Positions 10,234-22,767 of a stretch of 64,000 nucleotides of DNA are shown piece after piece. Under the pieces are notes generated by a model. It searched no databases, was not told the DNA's origin, and saw nothing but the letters and a program-made list of their open reading frames with translations. The stretch is taken from assembly GCF_963583255.1 (NCBI RefSeq), contig NC_084806.1:11248817-11312816 (forward strand), written 5' to 3'. Made by a program: the position numbers and the translations under genes. Source of the stretch: Pyrus communis (lineage: Eukaryota > Streptophyta > Magnoliopsida > Rosales > Rosaceae). The stretch's first letter is position 1. Each line of letters opens with the position of its first letter.

Positions 10234-13200
10234 ATGTACCCGGGATTTAGCAAGGCGTCAGGACCAACAGGACCGCCGGGATCGCGGCCACTATTCGGAA
10301 ACTTCGGCAGCGGTCGGCCGCCTTCGCCTTCTCCGCCGACCAACCCTCCTTTTTCCGACGCTGCTCCGCTGCGTTCTCCGTCCAGGTTCGCTCTCTCAAT
10401 TTTTCTTAATTGCTCCTCACATGGGTTTCTTTTGGATAGTTGAAACTAATTCAAAGTATCATTCTATTTTATTTTTTTATTTTGTGTTTTCTCCTCTCTA
10501 AGAATTTCAGATATTAAATTTCCCTTTTCTGTGTTTAAGCATACTACAGAAATTTGGATAAATGCGAAGAATTTTGTCCTCAATTATGTATGAGTGGAAG
10601 AATGTATTCGTGATCGAATTCGAATTCTTTTTTTTTTTTTTTTTTTTTTAATCAAATTCTATAACAATAGCTCATTGTCAGCTTTCTAAATCTGCATATC
10701 TTGTATGGGTTTATGGGTCATGTGCAAGTCTGGATTAATTTAATTAGCATATTAAAAACCCGTGATTGAATTATAGCCATTGAGCATTTGGGTTCGGTCA
10801 TGTATTAAAAACTTATTGGTTTTATTTGAACATAGGGGGCCTGAAGCTCTACGTCCTTTGGCCTTTGAAAGAGCTCGTTCTGCTGCGAGTCATCCTTACC
10901 CGTCTGAAGGAGTCCGTAGGTAATGACAACACCAAGAACTGTAAACTTTTAAATTCCTTAAAAGTGTTTCAATTGGTGTTATATGATTTCTGTCTTTGTT
11001 ATCAGTCCCAATGCGATCACAAAATTATTTGGTGTATGTTTAATGTATATGTCATAGAAACATATGGTGCTGTGATATATCATTGATGTATGAGTGTGCT
11101 GAGTCCCGCATAAAAACCTGTGATTGAATGGTCATCGAGCATTTGGCTTTGGTAAAAACTTATTGGTTTATTTGAACATAGGGGGCCTGAAGCTCCAGGG
11201 CAGCTGTATTCTCCTCCTTTAGGCTTTGGAAGAGTTCTTCCTGCTGCGAGTCAACCTTACCCTTCTGCAGGAGTCCATGGGTAAGGACAACCCTTGTAAA
11301 TTAAACGTCTAAATTCCTTATTTTGTGTTTCACTTAGTGTTTTATGTTTTTTTCCGTGTGTATCTGTCTCAATGCGATCACATTCTTGTGGCACATGTTT
11401 AATTTATGACACGTTAGAGAAGAATATAGTGCTGTGATATATTATTGATGCATGAATGTGCCTGAGTTATGCATAAACACCTGTGATTGAATAGCCATTG
11501 AGCATTTGGGTTTCGTTATGTATGAAAAACTTATTGATTTTTATTTCAACATAGGGGGCCTGAAGCTCCTGGGCAGCTGCATTCACCTCATTTGGCCTTT
11601 GAAAGAGCTCGTCCTGCTGCAAGTCATTCTTACCCATCTGCAGGAGTCCATAGGTACAACAACCCCTGTAATTGTACATTCAGTATTCTGTGTTTAAGAT
11701 GATTTGAGAAAACCAATTACATTTAGCATCTCTTCTACCCCTTGGTGAGTAATTTTGGCATGTGGTCTTGGAGAACTGAGCGCTTGAGGCTTGTCCGCAA
11801 TTTATATTTGTGGTCAATGTGTAAAGACAAACCCCAACCTATAAATTTATTGTGGCTTTAAACTAAGGAGCTGGATATATGTGTTGCACGTTTTGACTAT
11901 AACAGTTTACAAAATATTAGTTTTCTTTCTTCGTTTCTTCTGAAAGATATACTATTGGTTGTTTAGATATTTTTAACTTTATCAAACCAGTGTCCTCTGC
12001 ATATTATGGTCGTTGTGTATACTTTTCTGTTACATGTACAGACCTTTATGTTTAGCAGTAGCAACATTGATTCTGTGCTTTGCATTTTCATGTATGCATT
12101 TGTTTGCATGTAAGTCATTTCTGTTTGATGTGACCCTTGCGTATTATTTTGATTGGTCACTGATCCTTTTAAATCATATATGTGATAACTCATACTGATA
12201 GCTATTCTTTTGCATCCAGGTCCACAGATTCTCATCCTACTTGGGATGGTGGGCAGGGATCCTCCTTTAAGAATTATGATACCCAGGCTCATCAAAGGAC
12301 ATCTGCCGTCACATCATTTGTTGTTTCTCGTAATTCTGGAACTAGTGTTACTGCCAAGGTGTCCAGATTCCAAGACACTAAAGAGATCAGATCGCCTCCC
12401 TTTCTGTCTAAAGATGTCAATTTCAGAAATTCCACTCAAGGTGTCCCTAGAAGGTTAAGTGCTTTCTTTCTTGTTAGTTTTGTCATTTTGTTCTCTGTAA
12501 TTGATGTTGATGAGTTTGCACTTATTTACATTATTAATTGCACTATGTCAACCTAGTGACTCTAGCTGTTGGAAGTGTGCTCACTTTTGTGTGAGTAAAA
12601 CTGTATAACATGACCGCAACCTTTAATTTGGGTCAGTTTATCAACTTTAGTGCTATGATCTATGGCTCTATGCTTGGTTATTGATTCATAATGAGGTTAA
12701 TATGTTTTCTTTACTTTTTCGACTTGAGGTTGAATAGTTTCCATGAGGATATGTTCCTTGAAAGATTGCTTTGGTTTTTGGCCTTGTTAGTTCTGCTTTA
12801 ATTTGCTTAATCCTATAGTCACTAAGATTTGCATGTAACTATGTGCAGTCACTTAGTTACTCCGAGAATACGATCACCTCCCTTGGTCTCTTATGAGGAT
12901 TTGCATCCTTCTGTTGGAGTTGAAGAGTAAGTTCTGAGTTCAACTTTTTGTGCGTGCGTGTTTGAGTGTGAAGTGATTCGGTGACATTTAAACTGTTAAT
13001 CTTTTGTTTGAGGTTGAAAAGTTTCCATGAGGATATGCTCCTTGAAAGACTGCTTTGTTTTTTGGCCTTATTAGTTCTGGTTTAATTTACTTAATCCTAT
13101 AGCCACTTAGATTTGTTTGTAAATATATGCAGTCGCTTAGTTTCTCCAAGAATACGATCGCCTCCCTTGGTCTCTTATGAGGATTTGCATCCTTCTGTTG

Positions 13201-16200
13201 GAATTGAAGAGTAAGTTCTAAGTTCAACTCTTTGTGTGTGCTTGTTTGAGTGTGAGATGATTCGGTGACAATTAAACTGTTAATGTTCTGATGAAAACCA
13301 TCTTTTCTATGCTATTGTAACACTGTCATGTACAGTATTTGGGAAACTGTGTTCTGGGTGAGCACATAATAGTTCAGCTACATTATCTCCAAAAATACTG
13401 GTCCCTTTATGTTTGCATGTCTGCTCATTGCTATGGGATCAACATAGAAAATTAAAATATTTTCCCTGTGAACATATTTTTTTTCTTATATAGGTATGTG
13501 CTTCATTTTTTTATCCAAGATGATATGCATGGTTTCCTTTTGTGTGTTTCTTTTAAACATGGCTTTAGTCTGTAAGATAACTTTATTCTATCGCAGTTTT
13601 TTTCTCGTAGTGATCTCTCTTTGAACAGGCTGTTGTTTTGTATATAGGCATGCATTTCCCTCTTCTGAAGTGGATAGTTGTCGGGAGTTACTTGATCATG
13701 CTGCATTGCGGGCTCCTCAAGAACCTTCTCTAGTATCACCTTTTGATGGGCCTTATGGTACTGGTAGAAATTTTCCTCTGAAACATGACAATGGTCAAGT
13801 CCCGAAAAGAACAAGGTTCCCACTTTTACTAGTTACGACTAATGAAGTTGTCCAAGAAAATTCACATTTTCCTCGAGATGACTATAAAACTTAAATTAAC
13901 ATATATTAGTAGACACTTAAAATTTTTAAGATTTGTGAAGACAATTGGGATCTACTATCTGTAGTCTGGGCATACAAAAAGGATTAAGATTCATGTGAAG
14001 TGCATAAGGGGAGAAATAGAGGAGTTCTTATCTTCTTCTATATAAATGGGACAGTTTCATTGCAAAGTTTATCCAAGCAGTTGTTTACTGTAAAGTGAAA
14101 GTGGATCTTTAGGTTTGGAAAAAGAGAAGTTTAATGGAATTTGTCCACTTAAATCTGTTATTCTTAATGGCATTTTTATGGCATATGGCTGTTTGCATCC
14201 CCAGAAACAAGGTGGGAATATTCTGAGTGAATCTCATATGACCTTTTCCAGGCCTTCTGTATCTCCTATTGGGTTCAATAGTAGATCAAATACCAGTTTT
14301 AGTACTCCTGATTCTCGGGTACACAAAAAGTCTTTGCAATCTGCAAGTAATACTATTTCTGAAGCTGCTGCAAGAAATTTGACCAGCGACCCGGTGGCCA
14401 AAAGAACAAGGTCACCTCCTTTACTTCCCGAGGATCAAGTGTTTCACGGAAACTCTTATGCCACTCAAGATGGTACTGAACGGTAAAATTTTAGGTGTGT
14501 TGGTTTTTTTCTACATGCTTACTCAAGCTTGAGGTTTACTAAAGTATTTTTCCTGATGTCATTTGCAGAGAAATGCAAGCCAAAGCTAAGCGGTTAGCCC
14601 GGTTCAAGGTTGAATTAAGTAAAACTCCACAAAACAATCCTGATATTGTAGAGCCAGGGGTTTCTGCATATAGACATGAGCTATCTAATGTTGAGAGGAA
14701 CAAATTAGCTGCATATAAATCTACCGAACTGGCTATGGATGGTACTGATGGCAATGCGTTACCTGAGGATGAAGGCGTGGAGTCGTCTGGTATCATTATT
14801 GGGTTGTGCCCGGATATGTGTCCTAGTATGCCTCTCAACCATGATACACAATTATCTATGGCTCTTTATGCCTCTAGCATGACCACTTGATAAAATGTGG
14901 AAGAAAGTAGGACAGATGGCCGATAGTATCGACCAAAATATCGAGGGTCCATAAGTGAGGAAATATCAATGAAAGATTAACGCTCCATTTTTAGTAATTT
15001 ATCTGTTGCTTTCTTCTTTTGTGCTAGAAGAGTATGAGACATTCAGTCCTTTAATCTGACTAAGTTTTCCTTAATATTTCAGAGTCAGAAAGGGCAGAAC
15101 GAGAAAGGAAAGGGGATCTTGATCAATATGAGCGCTTGGATGGGGATAGAAATCAAACCAGCATGTCCCTTGCTGTTAAAAAGGTATTCGTTGTGCTATC
15201 TCCTCACCCCCACCCACACGCACCTCCGCCCTCTTCAAGAAACTACTTCATTAATAAGATGAAGCATGATGGATGTTCAATGTCATTTGTATACAGTATA
15301 ACAGAACAGCTGAGCGAGATGCAAACCTGATACGACCAATGCGGATCCTGCAGAGGACAATTGATTATTTGCTCAATTTGCTTGATAAGCCGTACAATGA
15401 TGGGTTTCTTAGCATATACAACTTCCTATGGGATCGAATGCGAGCAATTCGAATGGACTTGAGAATGCAGCACATTTTTAACCAAGAGGCTATTACTATG
15501 CTGGAGCAAATGGTGAGTCCTCTCCTCTATACTTTTCTTCCTGTTTGCTGATATGCTATTGCTTTAACATAACTTGTAATTATCAACATTAACTGTGAAC
15601 AAAATGTGTGGACATGTTTTTATTATGAAAGGAGTGAGGATGATGGGATAGCGAAATTATCTTATTCTTATGGGCTCTTCCTAATAGTTTTCTGAGGTCC
15701 TTTTCATCGTCTAGTTCCAAGCTGTATAAAAATGGCTGGTTAAATTATTCTTATGTACTCATGTTTTTTTCTCTTTGTTTTGATAAGTAACTCGGAAACT
15801 CCTCTTTACCTTTCTACGTATTTCACATACATACTATCTCAGCATTTTTTCTTCTTCTTCAAGGATATGCATTTGGTTGGTGATAAGTACAAAGCACTGA
15901 TTGTTATGCATTGAGTTTCAGATAAGACTTCACATAATTGTCATGCATGAATTATGTGAATACTCAAGAGGAGAGGGCTTTTCTGAGGGATTTGATGCAC
16001 ACCTCAATATCGAACAGATGAATAAAACATCTGTTGAATTGTTCCAATTGTATGATGATCACAGAAAGAAAGGAATAAACATTCCTACAGAAAAAGAGTT
16101 TCGAGGTTACTATGCCCTTCTCAAGCTGGACAAGCATCCTGGGTACATGGTAAGGTCTCCTGCAGTAGTCACACTGTTGTACTCGGTTCATTTTGTTGTT

Positions 16201-19200
16201 GTCTAAAGTTTTCGGGATTCCTGCTAGGTTGAACCTGCAGAGCTCTCACTTGATCTTGCAAAGATGACTCCAGAAATAAGACAAACTTCAGAGGTGCTAT
16301 TTGCGCGTGATGTAGCTAGGTAATCACTTCAAATGTATTTTCTGATTTTGGTGTAAACTGAATTTTAATATAAATTGATTTCCTCTTGCAGAGCTTGCAG
16401 AACTGGTAATTTTATAGCTTTCTTTCGACTTGCGAGGAAAGCAAGTTACCTCCAAGCTTGCCTAATGCATGCTCACTTCTCAAAGGTGTGATTAAATTTC
16501 TTAGTTTGTGGTATTGCTTCAAAATGGGGATCTTTGACCCCACAAAAAATAAACAAGACTGCTCTATCTACCAGCAAAGCATACAGTGCTAAGGTAGCAA
16601 GTACTGTAAAATGCAGTATGCGCTGTGATTTTAGAAACTTGATGAGCTAGATAGATGGAAACATAATAAAGATTTTGTTTTTTCCCTTCCAGCTGCTCTA
16701 TCTGTGACATTCAAGGGAAATGTTGTGAACATTATTTTGAACAAAGTGTCATCAAGAGTGTAGGCTTAAAAGAATTTGAAGTCTCCATTATTCTTATGCT
16801 ATTGTAGAGTTGTACTTTTTTGCTAAATATAGATTATTTTTAGAATACGGTTTACCTAGGGTTTTCTAAGTGGTTTCTTTGAGGTGAAGTGTTTAAGATT
16901 TTTGCTTGGTAGCTTTTCTTATGTAAAGAAGGGAAGAAGTTGCGAATCAATCTCATTGTACTCAGATGAAAATCTTTTGTGAATAGAAGACTTAGAAGTT
17001 TAGGTTGAACTTGATTAAAGCATGGTTACTGTGTTTTCTTCTCTCTTCCTCCTTCACAGCACTGCTTTGCAGTGTCTAGGGCCTAGGCTCTAATGATAGT
17101 CATACATAAAGACCCAAGGCAGTAAGATTCGGCCATAGGGTCTCTTGTAACGCCATAATAAACCGCTAATCTTCAGCTCATGTATTTTACTTGTTCCTGC
17201 TGATGTTAGATTTGTATGCTGGTACATATAACTAACATTCTTTGCTGTTTTGACCAGTTACGAACCCAGGCACTTGCTTCTATACATGCAGGTCTCCAGA
17301 ATAACCAAGGTCTCCCTATTGCGGATGCTGCCAAGTGGCTGGCAATGGAGGTATGTATGCTTTGGTACAGGGGAAGGATGAACCATTTTTACTTATCTTA
17401 TGCTTCTTCTTTGATGGTTGAAATTAGGAAGATGAAATTGAAAGCCTTTCAGAGTATCACGGGTTTGCAATAAAGTCATTCCAAGAGCCATATATAGTGA
17501 AGGAAGGCCCATTTCTCAATGTTGATGAGGATTATCCTACCAAGTGTTCTAAACTGGTCGATATGAAAAAGTCAAGAAGGATAGTCGAGGATGTTTTGGG
17601 TTCTAGTCAAGTCATATCCTTGTCTTCTGAAGCAACAAAAGAAATTCTGATGACTAAGACAAAGAAGCCTGAACCAAAAAATATTTCATATGTTGAAAAG
17701 GAAAGTCCTGCTCGTCATGTCCCAGCCATTGAAGTAACAAAATCTGTTAGTGAAGTTGATGAAAAAAGGCCTAATTTTGAAGATGTTTCATCCCCAAAAG
17801 ATATCAGACAAAAGAAGCAAATGATTCAAGCACCAATTTTTTCATCTCCAGAAGATGTCAGACAAAAGCAGCAAACGATTCAAACACCAATTTTTCGTCA
17901 ATACAGTGAAGGTCCCCGTAGGGCATCTGCTGTGTCTCCTTCCTCGTGGGCTTTCTCATCATTTACACCCCAGCCTGATAAAGTTGATACCATGGAGAAG
18001 CCAAACTATGATGCTCTTTTTAGTAACTCTCCAGAGGGACGCATGCATTCTGGAATGGAACAAATGCCATTGCAAATTGAGTCAAAAAAAGCTGTACAAG
18101 AGAGATCATCTGTTGGTACATATAGTTCCAGTATGGAATATCCAGTTTTCCAAAATATGGTCACCGATAAGTTGGAAGACGAGGAAATTCCAGACCTCCA
18201 TCAGGTAGATGAAAACATTGATGTTATGGCGAATTCTCAACAGGAAGAAATTGAGGAGGCAAAACTCAAATTGATGCTAAGGTATTTAGCGTGTTGTAGT
18301 TATTTGGCTGTATGTTGAAGCTATTGTTATCCAGTACCTTCATGTTCCCACTTTTTTCCTCATCAGATTATGGAAGCGACGTTCTCTGAAGCTAAGAGCA
18401 CTGCGAGAGAAAAAGCAGTTAGCAGCAAATGCTGCATTGAATTCTTTATCATTGGGGCCACCAATTCAACTCAAGAGAGATGTAAGCTTTTTCAATTTTT
18501 TGAAGCTAATATGCCCGTGTGCTTTATTGTGCCACTTTGTTTTTGTTTGTGCTTAGAAGATGATAGTTTAAGAAGACAGTAAATTTCCTTCTTTGTGAGC
18601 TTAAGTAATTCAGATTTTAGAGATTTCCTTTCTTTTCTTGTTCATGCCGCTTGTGAAGCTGTAGTTGGGTGATTGTTGTGGGTTCAAGTATGTTTCAATA
18701 GTTTCGTCAATGGAAGGATAACTAAAATTTTGGTTTTAGAGATTGTTTCTTTGTGTACTGCTGTCTTATTGGATTTCTTGTCCCATAATGTTCTTTTCTG
18801 ACTTATTGAAGCATTGGTTCCTATAGGAGAATTGTTTTTACATCTGTTGGAACATGGTTTATTTGCTGGGAAGAAATCTAAGTGATTATTTATCTCAGCC
18901 TAAATCGTTTTGTTTCATTTTGTAGCAACCAAGCACTTCTGGCGAGTTTGACATTGATCTCGTTTTGAGGGAGAGATATAAAAAGCATGGTCAGTCATGG
19001 TCAAGACTTAATGTTTCAGATGTAATAGCAGATATACTAGGCAGAAGAAACCCGGATGCTAGATGCCTATGCTGGAAAACTGTTGTATGTTCTCAGATGA
19101 ACAATCTAGAAGGTGATGAACTGGGGCAGAGGAGCCATGTCTCAGGAGTAGCCCCCTGGTTGCTTTCAAAGCTCATGCCTTCGGCAAATGATGTGGACGA

Positions 19201-20698
19201 TGATGATGAGGATCTTGTAATTTCATCCCCTGGTGTCTCAATATGGAAGAAATGGGTTCGTGACCAATCTGGTTCAGATCTGAACTGCTGTTTGTCTGTG
19301 GTCAAGGATGCAAGTTCTGATAATCCAAGTGAAAGTGTATCCGGTGCAAGTGCTATTTTGTTTCTTACATCTGAAAGCATCCCTTGGAAATTGCAAAAAG
19401 ACCGCCTTCGTAATCTTCTGATGTCGATACCTTACGGTTCCTGTTTGCCCCTTCTGATCTTAAGTGGCTCATACAAGAACAATGTTGATGACTCCACTAT
19501 TGTCGATAATTTGGGTCTCCATGACTTGGATAAGTCACGAATAAGCAGCTTTCATGTTGTCCCGCTTGTTGAAAACCAATGGGATGGGTTTTTCAGTGAC
19601 AACCGACTTAGGGAAGGGCTACGATGGCTTGCAAGTGAATCGCCCCTTCAACCCATTCTTCATCATGTGAAAACACGCGAACTCATTCTTACCTACTTGA
19701 ATTCTTCATTGGAGCCACTAGACAAAATGAAAGATTATGAAGTAGGTCCAGACAACTGTATCCTTGCCTTCAACAAAGCCTTGGATTGGTCACAGAAGAA
19801 AATTGCTGCTGCTGTGGAATCAAATCCATCCAGTTGGCCTTGCCCCGAGATTGCTTTGCTAGAGGAGTTCAGTGATGAGTACAGGTTTGTCAATTGGTGC
19901 CTGCCAATTGTAGGATGGAGCTCGTCGGAAAAAGTTGAATCACTAATGTCGGCTCTAGGGGATTGTAGACTTCCAACGTTTCCCGACAGTATTTCGTGGC
20001 TACCCAGATGTAATGCAGGAAATGAGATTGAAAACCTGAGAGATGAACTTGAAAATGGCTTGATTGAATACCTGACGCATTCAAGTAAGATGATGGGACC
20101 TGCACTTGCTATAAAAGAGGCACATGTTATGCTACAAAGAAGCTGCCGACTTGAGCGCCATGACTCGTGCTGCTATATAGTTCCGAATTGGGTTATCATC
20201 TTCCGACGAATTTTCAACTGGCGGTTAATGGGTTTAGCCAATGGGGCATTCTCTTCAGCTTATGTCTTGGAAAGTCCTCGTCTTAACACAGTTTCTGGGA
20301 ACCTGGGTAAGTTGGGGCTTGAAGATACCGGACCTTCGCCCTCTTACCTTAATCAGCCGACTCTGGATGAAGTCATCGAAGTTGGGTGCGGCCCTCCTTC
20401 ATCCCATAGAGGGCGGCCCTTGCTAGAATCGGGTCTAGCTCTTCGTGAAACATCTGATGGTGAAATCCACGAGACCCTGAATGCAAATGACTGGATGGAG
20501 GATGAACGAAGTTTAGCGCACGATGGTGAAGCAGAAATAGAAAACGTATCCCACGAAAATGGGAGGTTGGAGAATGCTGGCAGAGAAATGGTGGTGACTG
20601 GAGAAGCGACCAAGGGAGCTGAAAAATTAAGCACATTGCTAGAACAGTGTAACATGTTACAGAATGTGATAGACGAGAAGCTGTCCATTTATTTCTAA
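10234..20698 (+). CDS. SAC3B: SAC3 family protein B-like, TREX-2 mRNA export scaffold (19 exons)
   Basis: Exons that chain in phase with GT-AG introns: 10234-10385, 10836-10919, 11182-11280, 11555-11653, 12220-12453, 12849-12926, 13133-13210, 13648-13815, 14252-14482, 14569-14825, 15083-15183, 15297-15512, 15922-16149, 16228-16319, 16392-16485, 17258-17350, 17428-18281, 18367-18481, 18926-20698. They total 5046 nt, about 1681 residues, close to the length I recall for plant SAC3B. The N terminus (1-410) is Pro/Ser/Arg-rich and low in complexity, with repeated exons. The SAC3/GANP domain spans about 484-800 (GLCPDMCP, IRPMRILQRTIDYLL, ARACRTGNFIAFFRLARKAS). A basic helix near 1043-1085 (LWKRRSLKLRALREKKQL) resembles the centrin-binding segment; the last exon is the long C-terminal region. 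The family scaffolds TREX-2 with THP1, DSS1 and centrins at nuclear pores. The least certain junction is the exon 8 donor at 13815/13816. Confidence 0.92.
10750..11700 (+). repeat. Triplicated exon-intron segment in SAC3B
   Basis: Three successive segments carry an exon starting GGGGCCTGAAGCTC (10836-10919, 11182-11280, 11555-11653) with matching upstream intron sequence ending TTGAACATAG (or TTCAACATAG) and matching downstream intron (AATGCGATCACA, GTGCTGTGATATAT). Exon starts are 346 and 373 bp apart. All three keep phase 2 at both ends, so each adds 28 or 33 residues without a frameshift. Confidence 0.88.
12724..13291 (+). repeat. Duplicated exon-intron segment in SAC3B (284-bp unit)
   Basis: Two adjacent copies of about 284 bp contain the 78-nt exons at 12849-12926 and 13133-13210. 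The flanking intron parts match too (GTTTCCATGAGGATATG upstream, GATTCGGTGACA downstream). Each exon encodes a RIRSPPLVSYEDLHPSVG module and preserves the reading phase. Confidence 0.9.
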
Positions 20699-21252
20699 TT
20701 TTCTAACGATTTATGTACGAATTTTCAAACGACTTGAGTTAATTTACTTGAAATATAACCGTTAGATTTCCATCTTTCAACCACGGATGACAGTAGACCA
20801 CATCCACCACGCCTGACACGGTCTTAGCCGTTGATGGTTTTGTACAACATAGCCAATCCGCTCTCATAAAAAGATTGCATCATGATTTGATGCACGACTG
20901 ATCCTAGCATTTTTTTTTTGCTTTCTTCTTGGTTTACATTCATCGAATCTACAAAGACAACAAACGCGTGCTTGAACCTAGACTTCAATCTTTTTCTTTC
21001 TTTGGCCGCGGGTCCCCAAAAAAGAAGGTGCTCTGCGTTGAACGGCACCATGATGGAGCACTTGTTTCCAGTAATTGGCTGGCAATGTTTTCACAACACT
21101 AATAAACAAAGGAGTTGTGATTTTTTAGTATGCCCTGGTGTATCTTATATACTATTGTTTCTAGCCGTTAATGCCCTGATAAATAATTCAATAACCAATA
21201 TCTGTCCAGAAAAAACCCGATCTATAAGATACATCATAGCATATTATAATTT
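20699..21252. other. Downstream flank of SAC3B
   Basis: Holds the probable 3' UTR of SAC3B for the first stretch. The rest is unremarkable; a 75-codon minus frame at 20824-21051 has no recognisable motif and is not called as a gene. Confidence 0.5.
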
Positions 21253-22767
21253 GGAATTACCTCAATTATTCGTGTCATGACACTTTCATACCTCATATTT
21301 TAAAATTGATAATGTCGTACCTCATCTTACAAATTTGTGCTAATGTCAAACCTCCGTCAGTTTTTCTGTTAATATCTCTGTTAAATGCTAACGTGGCTAG
21401 AGACGGGTACCACTCACTAAACCAACTGGATTAAAAAATAATTAAATATATTTTTAATAATTAAATATTCAAAAATTAAACAAATTAAAAAAATTAAAAA
21501 TTAAAAATTAAAAAACTAAAAAAAATTAAAAAATGGCCTAAGGGATCCGGCCTTCCCTTTCCCCCACCCGCACCAACCGTTCTCTCTCGTCTTTATCTTC
21601 TCCCGTCTTCCCCCAACCCAAACCCAGATCCCACCCTGACTCCTCCTCATACTTGTCTTCAACAAGATCTCCCTAATTTTGTTCACCTTCCCTCCCTCCA
21701 AAACGGCGCGGTGCAGCCCCAACCATTCCTTGAGGTTCGTCAAATTGCAGACCTCTGTGTCCCCATCGAGGGAGTTTTCAACCGGCAAAACTACTTGATC
21801 GGCGATCTAAATCTTGACGGCCTGGAAGGCGACTTCGAGTTTGTCGCAGGGGATGGCCTCGCATCTCAGGATAGCGGGCGGCAGCTTCAGATTTTTCAGA
21901 TGGAGGGGGTGAGATGATGAGGAGATCGATATATTGGAAGATGGGATGCTGAGGTCCATACGAGAGACGTTGGGTTTCGTTGGAGATGGGAATAACATTC
22001 GCTGAAGCAGAGAGAGGTTGAGGTGGGGTAGCCAGAGACAAGGACTGGGTTGGTGGTTTCATTGGAGAAGAAAGGGATGGAGTTGTGGTCTGCCTTTGCA
22101 AGCGCTAGGCCAGTTCCGTCGATGACCCATATTCCTCTGCAGCCGATAACAACAGCCTCAACCAATCCGGCGTCACCCACCTCCCTGACCCAAGTCTTGA
22201 AGAATTTCAACGAGATTCGATTCCTCTGGATCGAGCTTCCCAGCGGCGAGCTAAGCATCGAGTGCAGGTGGTGAAGGAAGATTGGGTATGGAGGGACTAG
22301 GGGAGGGATAGGTCGGTTTGGGAAGTGGTGGTGAGGGAAGGATGAGTGCGAGTGGGGAAAGGGACGGAGGAGGGAGACTGCATCTCAGAGAGAGGAGAGA
22401 GAGAGACGGTGGTGGAAGGTTGAGGGGATGGGGAAGGGTTTGGTGGCTATCAAAGAGAAGAAGAAAAAGGGTGGGTGCAGGTGGAGGAAAGGGAAGGCCA
22501 GATCCCTGGCCATTTTTTATTTTTTTTCAGTTTTTTAATTTTTAATTTTTGAATATTTTATTATTAAAAATATATTTTATTTTTTTTTAATCGAGTTGGA
22601 TTAGTGAGTGGATCTCGTATCACGTCAGCATTTAACAAAGAAATTAACAGAAAAAACTGATGAAGGTCTAACATTAGCACAAATTCGTAAGATAAGGTAT
22701 GATATTGTCAATTTAAAAAAATGAAGAATGAAAATATCGTGATACAAGTAGTTTTTTGTCATTTACC
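21253..22767. mobile_element. Mutator-like foldback element with long TIRs and a GC-rich interior
   Basis: The left arm (about 21253-21550) and right arm (about 22500-22767) are inverted copies over roughly 270 bp. Both contain CATACCTCA/CATACCTTA, ATTTGTGCTAATGT, a CTGTTAATNTCTNTGTTAAATGC tract, ACTCACTAA and a matching AT-rich block that ends at a GGATCYGGCC motif. The arm sequence belongs to the same family as the element at 51533-52976, which has a 9-bp TSD, so I assign it to MULEs. No TSD could be found here. The interior is GC-rich and gene-like in composition, unlike the arms, with open frames on both strands but no product I recognise. Confidence 0.7.

Noticed and set aside
20824..21051. 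75-codon minus-strand frame downstream of SAC3B
   Set aside because: No recognisable motif, no splice partners and no promoter signals; a chance frame is likelier.
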